DNA from: a bacterium
GTDB lineage: Bacteria > JAUVQV01 > DATDCY01
Direction of reading: 5' to 3'
DNA length: 14,535 nt
Assembly (NCBI GenBank): GCA_036524115.1
Contig: DATDCY010000370.1
Location: 1-14,535, forward strand
The notes beneath the pieces were generated by a model, which had not been told where the DNA came from, did not search any database, and saw only the letters and a program-made list of their open reading frames with translations. The position numbers were made by a program, and so were the translations under genes. Positions within the stretch are counted from its first letter, which is position 1. Each line of letters opens with the position of its first letter. Positions 6,155 through 14,055 of the stretch are shown here, piece by piece.

Positions 6155-8394
6155 AGTTCAAGCATCTTCTGGCCAAGTCGGCGAAAGACCCGAAGGCTCC
6201 GCCCACGGAAGCAACATTGGTGGGACACACCGAGCGTGTCCTCGACAGTGCCGAGGTATTTGGCGACATTCTGTTGCCAGACATGGAAAGGCTTCTGGGA
6301 GAGGCGACCTCTGCCCGCCAATGGTGCGAGGCATTCCGCTGGGCTGCCTGGCTCCATGACCTTGGGAAGGCCAACGACCACTTTCAAAGAATGGCTCGGG
6401 ACCGGGGCTTCCGGCAGGGCGTTCGCCATGAAGCCCTAAGTTTGATTGCTGCCCAAGATCTGCTCCTCCCTTGGCTGACCCGACGATGGGTGGACTACCC
6501 GCCTTGGTTCTCGGCCGCAATCCTGGCTGCTGTGAGCGGTCACCACCTGAAGTTCCCGGACCGAAAGCGAAGACTCGGCACGGAGGTCTGCTTTCTAGGT
6601 TCCCATCCGGACATGGTCGCGTACCTGGACGTCGGCGTCCGCCGTCTCGGCCTAGACGACCCGCCGACGTTAGAGGATTACCCTTTCTCGCTGGCGTGCT
6701 TCGGTGGTGTAGAGACACGTGTCTCGTCTATCCGGAGATCCTTGGACTCTGAGGAACTCAGACAGCGAAGAGTCTTCGTTGCCTGTCTCAAGGCCGGGCT
6801 TCTCTGTGCAGATACAGCTGGATCGGCCGTGCCGGCGGAGAAGCTGCTCCCCGAGTGGTTGCGTGACCGCCTCGCGGTGACGCTCACCCACAAAGGGCTG
6901 GAGGACGTGGTGCAACAACGCCTTCAAGGTCGTTCACCGCGCCCCTTCCAGGCGGCGGTTCGCGAAGCCTCGGCAAACACCGTTCTGCTTACTGCTGGTT
7001 GTGGCTCAGGGAAGACCGCGGCAGCTTACCTTTGGGCTTCGGAGCGTGCCCGGGAGAAAAGGTTGTTCGTCTGCTATCCCACAACCGGGACGGCGTCCGA
7101 GGGCTTCGCCGGCTACCTACAAGATCCGGATTTTGAGGCCGTCCTTATCCACTCACGGGCTCGGGTGGACTACTGCCTACTCGAAAACATGCCGGACGAA
7201 ACGGAGTCCGTCGGAGAACTCCGGGCTTTGCAGATGGAGGCCGTGGAGACCTGGCCAATTCCTGCTGCGGTTTGCACTGCGCACACGGTTCTCGGATTGC
7301 TGCAGAATGTTCGCAGAGGAATCTACGCATGGCCCTCGATCATGAGGGCTGCTTTCGTGTTTGACGAGGTTCACGCATACTCGCCTAAACTCTTCCGGCA
7401 CCTCTTGGAGTTTCTCAAGACCTTTCCGTCCGTTCCCGTGCTTCTCATGACGGCGACCCTCCCCGGAGGCCGGCGCAAAGCAATCGAGTCCGTTTGTTCC
7501 GACCGAGGGGGGCTCGCGGAGGTCTACGGGGCACCGGAACGGGAAGGTGCAAAGCGGTACTCCTTGCACCGGGTTGATGACGAAGGCGCTTGGGAGACTG
7601 CCTTTCGAAGTGTGAGCAGGGGAGAAAAGGTCCTCTGGATCTGTAATACGGTGGCAGGGGCAATCGCGGTGGCGCGGAGGGGTGTCGGAGCCGGTCTCCA
7701 CGTCGAACCCTTCCACAGTCGCTACCGTTATCGTGATCGACTGACGCGCCAGAGACGCGTGGTAGACGGATTCCAGCCGTGTGGCGATGGCATGCTTGCT
7801 GTCACCACCCAAGTGGCCGAAGTGTCGCTGGACCTTTCGGCGGACGTGCTGGTCTCGGAGTTAGCGCCGATCCCTTCCCTGATCCAGAGGCTCGGCAGGT
7901 TGAACCGGCACGAAGATGTGCCGCTAGCACCTAGGCCGGCCTTCTTCCTCAAACCTGCGAATGGTCTCCCGTACGCAAAGAAGAAGGACGAGCCCGAATA
8001 CTGGGAAGCCATCGAGGCCTGGTTGGCCCAAGTTGCGGACGGCGCCTCCCGATCGCAGCGAGAACTGGCCGATGCGTTCATTCGCCTGCCTGAGCAGTCG
8101 GTGGACGACCAAGCCGCCTTCCGCTTTCACTGGCTCGATGATCCGTGGCTGTCCGAGGCGAACAGAGAATCGTTGACGGAGCCGGGGTACACCATTGAAG
8201 TGGTGCGCGAGGAGGACCAGGGAGCGCGGTCGTTAGCCGAAGTGGCTATTCCGATGCCAATTCCGAAGGGGCGTGCTTGGGAGACGTGGGCTTCTCAGGG
8301 ACGTTATCTCATCGCTCCGAGCGGCACCATCAACTATGATCCTGTGTGGGGAGCATCGTATGGCCGAACAGAGCTTGACCCTCTCGTTATTTGA
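6151..8394 (+). CDS. cas3: CRISPR-associated helicase-nuclease Cas3 (HD and DEVH fused)
   Basis: The 747-residue protein has an N-terminal HD nuclease domain followed by a superfamily 2 helicase. HD residues visible are H26, H69-D70 (WLHDLGKAN, with K73), H93, H131-H132 and D221 (LLCADTAGS). Helicase motifs are Walker A AGCGSGKT (282-289), DEVH (405-408), TAT (434-436), and QVAEVSLDLSADVL with QRLGRLNR (579-586, motif VI). All catalytic positions look intact. Cas3 is recruited by Cascade to the displaced strand, nicks it and degrades it while moving. ATG 6151 is preferred to GTG 6127 because it gives the ATGA overlap with cas6. The 3' end overlaps cas8 by 35 bases. GC content is clearly below that of the left flank. 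Confidence 0.96.
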   Translation: MKFKHLLAKSAKDPKAPPTEATLVGHTERVLDSAEVFGDILLPDMERLLGEATSARQWCEAFRWAAWLHDLGKANDHFQRMARDRGFRQGVRHEALSLIAAQDLLLPWLTRRWVDYPPWFSAAILAAVSGHHLKFPDRKRRLGTEVCFLGSHPDMVAYLDVGVRRLGLDDPPTLEDYPFSLACFGGVETRVSSIRRSLDSEELRQRRVFVACLKAGLLCADTAGSAVPAEKLLPEWLRDRLAVTLTHKGLEDVVQQRLQGRSPRPFQAAVREASANTVLLTAGCGSGKTAAAYLWASERAREKRLFVCYPTTGTASEGFAGYLQDPDFEAVLIHSRARVDYCLLENMPDETESVGELRALQMEAVETWPIPAAVCTAHTVLGLLQNVRRGIYAWPSIMRAAFVFDEVHAYSPKLFRHLLEFLKTFPSVPVLLMTATLPGGRRKAIESVCSDRGGLAEVYGAPEREGAKRYSLHRVDDEGAWETAFRSVSRGEKVLWICNTVAGAIAVARRGVGAGLHVEPFHSRYRYRDRLTRQRRVVDGFQPCGDGMLAVTTQVAEVSLDLSADVLVSELAPIPSLIQRLGRLNRHEDVPLAPRPAFFLKPANGLPYAKKKDEPEYWEAIEAWLAQVADGASRSQRELADAFIRLPEQSVDDQAAFRFHWLDDPWLSEANRESLTEPGYTIEVVREEDQGARSLAEVAIPMPIPKGRAWETWASQGRYLIAPSGTINYDPVWGASYGRTELDPLVI

Positions 8395-9886
8395 CCCGGG
8401 CATGACCCCCCTTCATCGGGTGGGCTTGGCCGGGCTCTATATGACACTTGAGAAGCTCGATCCAAAGAAGTACGAAAAGCTAGGCTCGTGGGAGCTCGAG
8501 CCGTCGCGAGTACATCTCAGATGGAACGGGAAGCCGGCCGCGTTCATTGGGGACTTGCTTGAGGATGCCTTCGGGATCGGAGAAGGGGGAGTGATTGAGT
8601 TCGCTGCGCATCGCGGCCACCCCATGGGACAAGCGCAGCGGTTCCTCGTTCATTCTGCGATCTTGGGCACTTTTCTTCAACATCCGCTCGTGAAGGGAGT
8701 TGAAGGGCCGGTAGCAGTCTCTCTTGATCTTGAAGACAGACAAGTTCTACACAGCCACAGACCGGCCACTTGGTATTCAAACCAGAAAAGCAAGATTCTG
8801 TTCACTCGTGCCGGAGATTTCCGGTCGGCAATCGAGCTGGCTGGATGGATTCTCCCAGGCGGAGGGGTTCGTCATAACGAGTATGCGAAGGAGACGAAGG
8901 TAACGGAGAGGCCAGAGCTCCTTCTCGCGCTTCTCTTTGCTCCGGCCGCCAGCCTGTACTTTCTCATTTCGCGAAAGGGTAGCGATGGGAAGTATGACCG
9001 GAGGTTCTCAGCGGCAGTTGTATTGCCGGAGGTTGTGGAACTCAGGAATTACGCGAAAGCATTTTCCCGCTATCTCGACGCGCCAGCGGAACGGCTGCAT
9101 GCAAGCGGCCTTGGTGACGCGGGCCTCCTGGGGCTCGCTTCCCTCCAGCTCTATCGGCCAAGTGGCATGATCCAGGCCCTAACCGTAGATTCCTGCACTG
9201 TAATTTCAATGGGAACAGTGGGGTGGTCCCGGCAAAAGACCCGGACAGCGGTCGCACATGTCCGGGACGTGGACTTGGTAAGACTCAATCTCTTTGCCAT
9301 CGCTCTAAGCCAGATAGGCAATCGACTCCTGCTTAAGAAGTCCGGGGGCTACTGGGTTGCCACAAGCCTTAGTCGAGGTCTGATCGCGGACAACATCGCA
9401 GCGGGACGATCATGGTTTGACGGCTTCTTTGCACTCATGCAGAGCCAAGAGCTGGCAGGGCTCCTCTCATTCGAAAGAAAGGGGTTGAACAACATGGTTC
9501 AGCAGGCGCCGTGGCCCAGGCAAGAAGACAAGTTGTTCGTTGAGGCGGTGCACAATGCGCTGCGGAATCGTTACGGTGCTTTGGCTGCTCGAGCCAAGAC
9601 ACAAGGGAACGCACCACAATTCAAGAGAGAATTCGAGAGGATTCGAACTTCTCTCATGAGGGCGAAGAACAGGGATACCCTCCGGGCTGAGGTCGCCGAT
9701 CTCTTTGCCCGGGGTGGAATCAATAGGGTACTGCAGGGAGATTGGGAGAAGATCCTTGGGCTATTCGGGGGGGGCGAATGGCAACGCGCCCGCGACCTAG
9801 CGCTGCTGGGTCTCGCTTCATACGCGGGCAAGGGTGTCGAAGAGGTGGAATCAGGCGAAGCTGAAGGCGAGGAGGACGAGGCATGA
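8360..9886 (+). CDS. cas8: Cascade large subunit Cas8 (Cas8a1/Cmx1, DevT-like)
   Basis: The 508-residue protein starts with LTLSLFDPGMTPLHRVGLAG, the opening of the MYXAN Cas8a1/Csx13 family (DevT in Myxococcus). The large subunit recognises the PAM and target DNA and recruits Cas3. GGGGAG (8348-8353) lies 6 bases before ATG 8360. The in-frame GTG at 8273 would add 29 unrelated residues and is rejected. The C-terminus is acidic (EEVESGEAEGEEDEA). No separate small-subunit (cas11) gene is present. ATG 9494 (Met379), preceded by AGGGG at 9480-9484, would give a 130-residue helical C-terminal product about the size of Cas11. It overlaps cas7 by ATGA. Sampled GC is about 50-53%, the lowest in the window. 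Assignment to the family is firm, but exact subtype naming varies between schemes. Confidence 0.88.
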   Translation: MAEQSLTLSLFDPGMTPLHRVGLAGLYMTLEKLDPKKYEKLGSWELEPSRVHLRWNGKPAAFIGDLLEDAFGIGEGGVIEFAAHRGHPMGQAQRFLVHSAILGTFLQHPLVKGVEGPVAVSLDLEDRQVLHSHRPATWYSNQKSKILFTRAGDFRSAIELAGWILPGGGVRHNEYAKETKVTERPELLLALLFAPAASLYFLISRKGSDGKYDRRFSAAVVLPEVVELRNYAKAFSRYLDAPAERLHASGLGDAGLLGLASLQLYRPSGMIQALTVDSCTVISMGTVGWSRQKTRTAVAHVRDVDLVRLNLFAIALSQIGNRLLLKKSGGYWVATSLSRGLIADNIAAGRSWFDGFFALMQSQELAGLLSFERKGLNNMVQQAPWPRQEDKLFVEAVHNALRNRYGALAARAKTQGNAPQFKREFERIRTSLMRAKNRDTLRAEVADLFARGGINRVLQGDWEKILGLFGGGEWQRARDLALLGLASYAGKGVEEVESGEAEGEEDEA

Positions 9887-10767
9887 GTCTCCATGTGTTC
9901 GGGGCCATAGTGACGGGATATGGCTGCGCCGCCAACAACCGGGGTGAAACCGAAGGAAACATCACCACGCTCCAAAAACTCTTATGGCAAGGTCAGGTAC
10001 ATACAACCGTGTCAGCCGAGGCTATCCGGTGGGCTTTGCGATACTACTGGCAACGATCTGGGAAACCGGTGAACTGGACGTGGAATGACGAGAAGGATGA
10101 TCACACGTGGCAGGACCCGAAATGGAAAGGGTGGGCGAGCGAGAAAGGGGACACGTTTACCGACGACGACGTTCTCGGTTTTATGAAGGCGGAAGGCGGC
10201 AAGACCGAGGGAGAAAAGGGCACTACGACGAAACGCAGAGGGGTTCTTGAGATTGCCCGCGCAGTTTCGACTACGCCCTTTTCCGGCGACATCACTTTCA
10301 ATGCAAAGAGCGGCGAAAAGGACAGGACTTCGCTCTATGGCACTGAGATCCATGCGACCCGGTATCAATATGGATTCGCGATGACCCCGGAACGTCTGCG
10401 CGTCAAGAGCCGCTGCCTCGACGTACTGAACGGGTTAGTGAGTCTTGGCGAGGTGGCAGGCAATCACAGCCGGTTCCTTTTCGACTTCTCGCCGGATTCC
10501 ATAGTGTTGCGGGTTACCCAGGATCCCGCTCCACGTATTCTCTACTGCTTCTCGGAGTGCGAGGGTGTAGTTGCTGTTCCCGAACTTCTTCGCCGGACGA
10601 TGGCCGCCGACATCCAAGCGACTGAGCTTTACATCGGGGGACCGATCGCCCAGGATTCTGACGTCAAGAAGATCGGAGCACATGTCTTCTCTGGGGTGAA
10701 GGGGGCTGTTGAGGCAGCAACGAAGAAGATCGCTGAAGAACTCAAGCTCCCCAAGGGCAAAGCGTAA
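9883..10767 (+). CDS. cas7: Cascade backbone subunit Cas7 (Cst2/DevR family)
   Basis: The 294-residue protein begins LHVFGAIVTGYGCAANNRGE and continues with EGNITTLQKLLW and VHTTVSAEAIRWALRYYWQ. This is the strongly conserved N-terminus of the DevR/Cst2 branch of Cas7. Cas7 forms the helical backbone that binds the crRNA spacer. A lysine- and glycine-rich stretch (KAEGGKTEGEKGTTTKRRG, about 104-122) is probably the flexible thumb or web loop. The start is supported by GGAGG (9871-9875), 7 bases away, and the ATGA overlap with cas8. In Myxococcus xanthus the orthologue devR acts in fruiting-body development as part of the dev operon, which is known for that organism and not shown here. The next gene starts 10 bases downstream. 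Confidence 0.95.
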   Translation: MSLHVFGAIVTGYGCAANNRGETEGNITTLQKLLWQGQVHTTVSAEAIRWALRYYWQRSGKPVNWTWNDEKDDHTWQDPKWKGWASEKGDTFTDDDVLGFMKAEGGKTEGEKGTTTKRRGVLEIARAVSTTPFSGDITFNAKSGEKDRTSLYGTEIHATRYQYGFAMTPERLRVKSRCLDVLNGLVSLGEVAGNHSRFLFDFSPDSIVLRVTQDPAPRILYCFSECEGVVAVPELLRRTMAADIQATELYIGGPIAQDSDVKKIGAHVFSGVKGAVEAATKKIAEELKLPKGKA

Positions 10768-10777
10768 GGCTAGCTCG

Positions 10778-11428
10778 ATGAGTTCGCATGCGCCGATAAG
10801 TTTGCGAGTCACCATCCCGGTCTGTGGCTTCCGTAAGGGATACGCGAGGGAGTTTCTTGAAACCGAGGAGGTGCCGCCGCCCTCAACGGTGTACGGCTTC
10901 CTCCTCTCTCTGGTTGGAGAGGAGGACCGTCGCGCGTATCTCGGCACACAATTGGCCTGCGCTATCGTACAGGCGCCGCAGGTATCGACGGTCCTGCGTA
11001 CCGTTTGGCGAGTAAAGTCCCTCAAAGACAAAGCGGGTAATCCGCAGTTGCCCGGAGTTGGCTCGAACCGACGTCCCGATTTTCAGGAGATCTTGACGGG
11101 TCTAGAGCTTGTCATCTGGGTGCTGGATGGGCCACTGGCCGATCGGCTGAGACGCGCATCTTCGTCTCCGGCGGATATCGAACGCTTTGGGGGCTTGAGC
11201 CTGGGTGAGAGCCGAGACCTAGTGAATGACATCTGGTGGGCTTCGGATCTGACAGGGATCAAGTGCCAGTGGGTCACGCGGGACCCTCAGGGCGACCTGC
11301 CGCTGCCGGTATGGGTGGACCACGTAGGGTCCATAGGTACAATATGGGCGCAATTCACACTTGTTGCAGGTATGGCGATTGCCCCGAGGGAAGGAGCCCC
11401 CCAGTGGATTACGATTCGGGAAGGGTAG
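10778..11428 (+). CDS. cas5: Cascade subunit Cas5 (Cmx5/DevS family)
   Basis: The 216-residue RAMP protein matches the MYXAN/DevS form of Cas5. It has SLRVTIPVCGFRKGYAREFL, then EVPPPSTVYGFLLSLVGEE (31-49), the hallmark segment, and TVLRTVWRVKSL later. Cas5 binds the 5' handle of the crRNA and caps Cascade next to Cas8. ATG 10778 lies 10 bases after the cas7 stop, with AAGG at 10766-10769 as a weak ribosome site. The frame upstream to 10709 is rejected because it would run inside cas7. A 5-bp hairpin (GTAGC 11425-11429, GCTAC 11435-11439) spans the stop codon but has no U tract, so it is not a terminator. A 55-base gap follows, the first break in the tightly packed effector block. Confidence 0.92.
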   Translation: MSSHAPISLRVTIPVCGFRKGYAREFLETEEVPPPSTVYGFLLSLVGEEDRRAYLGTQLACAIVQAPQVSTVLRTVWRVKSLKDKAGNPQLPGVGSNRRPDFQEILTGLELVIWVLDGPLADRLRRASSSPADIERFGGLSLGESRDLVNDIWWASDLTGIKCQWVTRDPQGDLPLPVWVDHVGSIGTIWAQFTLVAGMAIAPREGAPQWITIREG

Positions 11429-11483
11429 CGGTAGGCTACAATCTCGGTAGTCATTGACCAGCATGCGATAAGAGGAGAGCCTA
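11429..11483 (+). promoter_or_regulatory. Gap between cas5 and hicB, with a possible promoter
   Basis: TACAAT (11437-11442) matches the -10 consensus at 5 of 6 positions, but no good -35 lies 16-18 bases upstream. AGAGGAG (11471-11477) is a clear ribosome site 6 bases before hicB. GGTAG occurs three times (11424, 11430, 11446). An own promoter for hicBA is possible and unproven. Confidence 0.3.
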
Positions 11484-11753
11484 ATGCAGCTCGACTACAC
11501 CGTCCAAATCTGGCGTGAGGGAGACCAATTCGTCGCGCACGCTCTGCCGCTCGATGTGATGAGTTCCGGGGGGACGGTGGAGGAGGCCCGCAACGCCCTC
11601 GACGAGGCCGTAAGGCTCTTTCTGGGCACCGCGACCGAAACCGGAACACTGGAGTCGGTCCTCGAAGAAGCAGGATATGAGCGTCGGGGAGATCGATGGG
11701 AGAGCCCGACGTGGATCTCGATCGAGAAACATTCGGTGGCGATGGCGGGTTGA
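11484..11753 (+). CDS. hicB: HicB-family antitoxin (short form)
   Basis: The 89-residue protein has the degenerate RNase H-like HicB fold: LDYTVQIWREGDQFVAHALP, then GGTVEEARNALDEAVRLFL (29-47). HicB binds and blocks the HicA ribonuclease. In many cases it also represses its own promoter through a C-terminal HTH or ribbon-helix-helix domain. Here the C-terminal part (about 55-89) is short and shows no such domain, so autoregulation may be absent or may depend on the complex. It has its own strong ribosome site and is followed after 4 bases by hicA, the antitoxin-first order seen in some hicBA loci. GC is about 65%, like cas4-cas1 and unlike cas8. Its place inside a cas operon is unusual. Confidence 0.85.
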   Translation: MQLDYTVQIWREGDQFVAHALPLDVMSSGGTVEEARNALDEAVRLFLGTATETGTLESVLEEAGYERRGDRWESPTWISIEKHSVAMAG

Positions 11754-11757
11754 TCGC

Positions 11758-11988
11758 ATGCCGCGGATCGTCCCCGCGCACTGGAAGATCCTCGAGAAAG
11801 TCTTTCTGCTTGCAGGCTTTCGGTTCGTCCGCCAGGAGGGCAGCCACCGTTCGTACGTCAAGGAGGGTGTAATCCGCCCCGTGGTCATCCCCACCTACGA
11901 TGAAGTGCCCGTCTCCATCATCCGCAACAACTTGAAGACCGCCGGCATCAGCCGGGACGAATACTTCGCTCTTCTCGGGCAGGGGTGA
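11758..11988 (+). CDS. hicA: HicA-family mRNA interferase toxin
   Basis: The 76-residue product has the small dsRBD-like HicA fold. LLAGFRFVRQEGSHRSYVK (17-35) includes the catalytic histidine H30 in the GSHRSY motif, and the family C-terminus is seen as SIIRNNLKTAGISRDEYFALL (53-73). HicA cleaves mRNA independently of the ribosome when not bound by HicB. The usual 'PTHPGKEL' segment reads PTYDEVPV here, so the second histidine is missing. Such variants occur and activity is not excluded. The start codon ATG 11758 is 4 bases after the hicB stop, giving a normal-length HicA. A 28-base gap separates it from cas4-cas1. Being next to HicB makes the assignment firmer. Confidence 0.85.
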   Translation: MPRIVPAHWKILEKVFLLAGFRFVRQEGSHRSYVKEGVIRPVVIPTYDEVPVSIIRNNLKTAGISRDEYFALLGQG

Positions 11989-12016
11989 TCACACCCGCCC
12001 GACAGGCTGACGTGCT

Positions 12017-13762
12017 GTGACCGCGGACGCCGAATTCGAAGACGCCTTCCGCTCCAACGCCCACGCGGAGAAGACGACCGACGAGCCGTTGATCCGCGTG
12101 ATGGCTCTCCATGCGCTTGCCTACTGTGAGCGGCTCTTCTATCTCGAGGAGGTGGAAGGGATCCGGGTCGCCGACCACAACGTCTTCGCCGGCCGGCGCC
12201 TTCACGACCAGATCGACAAGGGCCCGGATATCTATCAGCTTGAACTGGGAAGTGAGCGCCTTGGCATCCGTGGCAAGCTCGATGTCGCGAAGCGGGAGGG
12301 CGGCCGCCTCGTCGTCATCGAGCACAAGAAGGGCAAGTCAAAGGGAGGCACCGAGGCCTGGCCGAGCGATCGTCTCCAGACGTTGGCCTACGCGTTGCTT
12401 CTCTCCGAGCACCGCGGTGAAGTCATTTCAGAGGCATTCGTCCGTTACCATGCAGACAAGAAGACCATCACCATTCCGGTAGATCCCGCGGCCGCCGCAC
12501 AGGAAGTTGGGGCGGCGGTCAATCGCGCAAAGGAGTTGCGCGCTACACTTCAGCGGCCGCCGGTGACGGCGTCCGAGCACCTCTGCCGCACCTGCTCTCT
12601 TGCGCCCGTGTGTCTGCCTGAGGAGGAACGCTTCGCCGAGGACGAAGGAGAGACGCCACAGCGGCTCTTCCCTCCGGATGAGAGCCGGCGCATCGTGCAC
12701 ATAGTCGAGCAGGGGGCTTCAGTTTCGAAGGTAGGCGAGCAACTCGTCATCTGGGTGCCGGACGGCTCGAAGAAGCCTCTGCCGGGTCTCACGGTTTCAA
12801 CTCTGGTTCTCCATGGCAACGTGCAGATCAGCACGCAGGCGATCCACTTCTGCGCCGCTAATGGGATAGGCGTGCACTGGCTTTCCTATGGCGGGAACTA
12901 TGTGGGGGCCGTGACCCCAGGCGCCGGCGGCGTGCAACGGCGCGCGCGACAGTTCCGTGCGCTCGACGACTTCGATCTTCGCGTCCGGCTCTCCGCAAGG
13001 ATTGCCCAAGCCAAGGTTGAGAATCAGGTCCGTTACCTGCTGCGCACTACCCGTGGTGGAGAAGCGGACGCGCGTCACCCCGAGTTCGAGACCGGCGTCG
13101 CGCGGATGAGAAACTGTCTCGGCCAGATCGGACACATCGCCGACAGCCCGGTGGCTGGCAATCCTGATGTCAGAATCGAGACCGAGGAGGCGGCGACCGA
13201 AATCGCGGGCAAGCTGCGTGGTTACGAGGGGTTGGCAGGCCGAGAGTACTTTGCCCTGCTTCCCCATGTCCTCGATGTGGTCGATGGGGATCTGCTGTTC
13301 TTCAAAGGACGGAACCGGCGCCCGCCGAAAGACCCGTTCAACGCGTTGCTTTCGTTCGGGTACGCGCTTCTCTATCGCGACTGTGTGGCCGCCGTCATAG
13401 CCGTGGGGTTAGAGCCGGCGCTCGGCATCATGCATACACCGCGCTCGACCGCTTACCCACTGGCACTCGATCTCATGGAGCTCTTCAGGCTCATCATCTG
13501 GGACATCGCGCTTGTTGGTTCTGTCAACCGCAAGCAGTGGACCAAGGAAGACTTCGACGTCACGGCCGGACAGGTCTGGCTCAATGCGGACGGCCGGCGC
13601 AAGGCGATCGGGTTGTACGAGGCAAGGAAGCAGGAGAAGTGGAAGCACCCGGTCCTCGAATACTCCTTGAGCTACGCACGCACTATCGAGCTGGAGGCGC
13701 GGCTCCTGGAAAAGGAGTGGTCGGGCCAGCCGTCGGTGTTTGCGAAGCTGAGGCTGCGCTGA
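12017..13762 (+). CDS. cas4-cas1: Cas4-Cas1 fusion, spacer acquisition nuclease and integrase
   Basis: The 581-residue protein joins two adaptation proteins. The N-terminal Cas4 (about 25-200) shows C37 in ALAYCERLFYLE, the RecB motifs D89 (GKLDV), E102 and K104 (EHKKG), Q121 (QTLAY), and the iron-sulphur cysteines C190, C193 and C199. The C-terminal Cas1 (about 224-581) has the beta-sandwich opening and catalytic E404 (GYEGLAGREYF), H473 (GIMHTP) and D485 (ALDLMELFR). Cas4 trims and orients PAM-proximal prespacer ends, and Cas1 with Cas2 integrates them at the leader-proximal repeat. Fusions occur in MYXAN and I-G loci. The GTG start at 12017 follows an in-frame stop at 12008-12010 and is the first possible start; the ribosome site is weak. 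It ends with a 1-base overlap onto cas2. GC is about 65-70%. Confidence 0.95.
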   Translation: MTADAEFEDAFRSNAHAEKTTDEPLIRVMALHALAYCERLFYLEEVEGIRVADHNVFAGRRLHDQIDKGPDIYQLELGSERLGIRGKLDVAKREGGRLVVIEHKKGKSKGGTEAWPSDRLQTLAYALLLSEHRGEVISEAFVRYHADKKTITIPVDPAAAAQEVGAAVNRAKELRATLQRPPVTASEHLCRTCSLAPVCLPEEERFAEDEGETPQRLFPPDESRRIVHIVEQGASVSKVGEQLVIWVPDGSKKPLPGLTVSTLVLHGNVQISTQAIHFCAANGIGVHWLSYGGNYVGAVTPGAGGVQRRARQFRALDDFDLRVRLSARIAQAKVENQVRYLLRTTRGGEADARHPEFETGVARMRNCLGQIGHIADSPVAGNPDVRIETEEAATEIAGKLRGYEGLAGREYFALLPHVLDVVDGDLLFFKGRNRRPPKDPFNALLSFGYALLYRDCVAAVIAVGLEPALGIMHTPRSTAYPLALDLMELFRLIIWDIALVGSVNRKQWTKEDFDVTAGQVWLNADGRRKAIGLYEARKQEKWKHPVLEYSLSYARTIELEARLLEKEWSGQPSVFAKLRLR

Positions 13763-14055
13763 TGGGTGACGAGAAACATTGGCACCTGCTCTGTTACGAC
13801 ATCCGGGAGCCGAAGCGCTGGGCCAAGGTGTACAAGATCCTCAAGGGACGGGGAGAACGGATACAACTCTCGGTGTTTCGTCTACAGATGACCCGGGTCC
13901 AGAACGAGGAACTGAGGTGGAAGCTTGGGAAGGTGATGGACAAGGAGGACAGCCTCTTGATCCTTCGCCTTTGCCCCGGCTGTGCCCAACGCATTGTCGA
14001 TACCGAGGGCGATGAGAAGTGGAAGAAGCCGACGCCGACGTTCGATGTGATCTGA
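13762..14055 (+). CDS. cas2: CRISPR-associated protein Cas2
   Basis: The 97-residue protein has the ferredoxin-like Cas2 start HWHLLCYDIREPKRWAKVYK with D13 and R15. It also has GERIQLSVFRLQMT (31-44), the second conserved strand. Cas2 dimers bridge two Cas1 dimers in the spacer-integration complex. ATG 13762 shares one base with the cas1 stop (TGATG), and GAGG (13750-13753) is a plausible ribosome site 8 bases upstream. The open frame extends leftward to 13537, but that part is a shadow of cas1. Length is normal. It is the last cas gene before the leader and array. Confidence 0.94.
   Translation: MGDEKHWHLLCYDIREPKRWAKVYKILKGRGERIQLSVFRLQMTRVQNEELRWKLGKVMDKEDSLLILRLCPGCAQRIVDTEGDEKWKKPTPTFDVI

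Noticed and set aside
8273-8359. Upstream GTG start for cas8
   Set aside because: It adds residues unlike the family and lies inside cas3; ATG 8360 has a good ribosome site and the conserved N-terminus.
11425-11439. Transcription terminator after cas5
   Set aside because: The 5-bp hairpin GTAGC/GCTAC is short and has no U tract after it.
12580-12720. Frameshift or two genes at the Cas4-Cas1 junction
   Set aside because: The frame is continuous through the iron-sulphur cysteines into Cas1, and natural fusions are known in this lineage.
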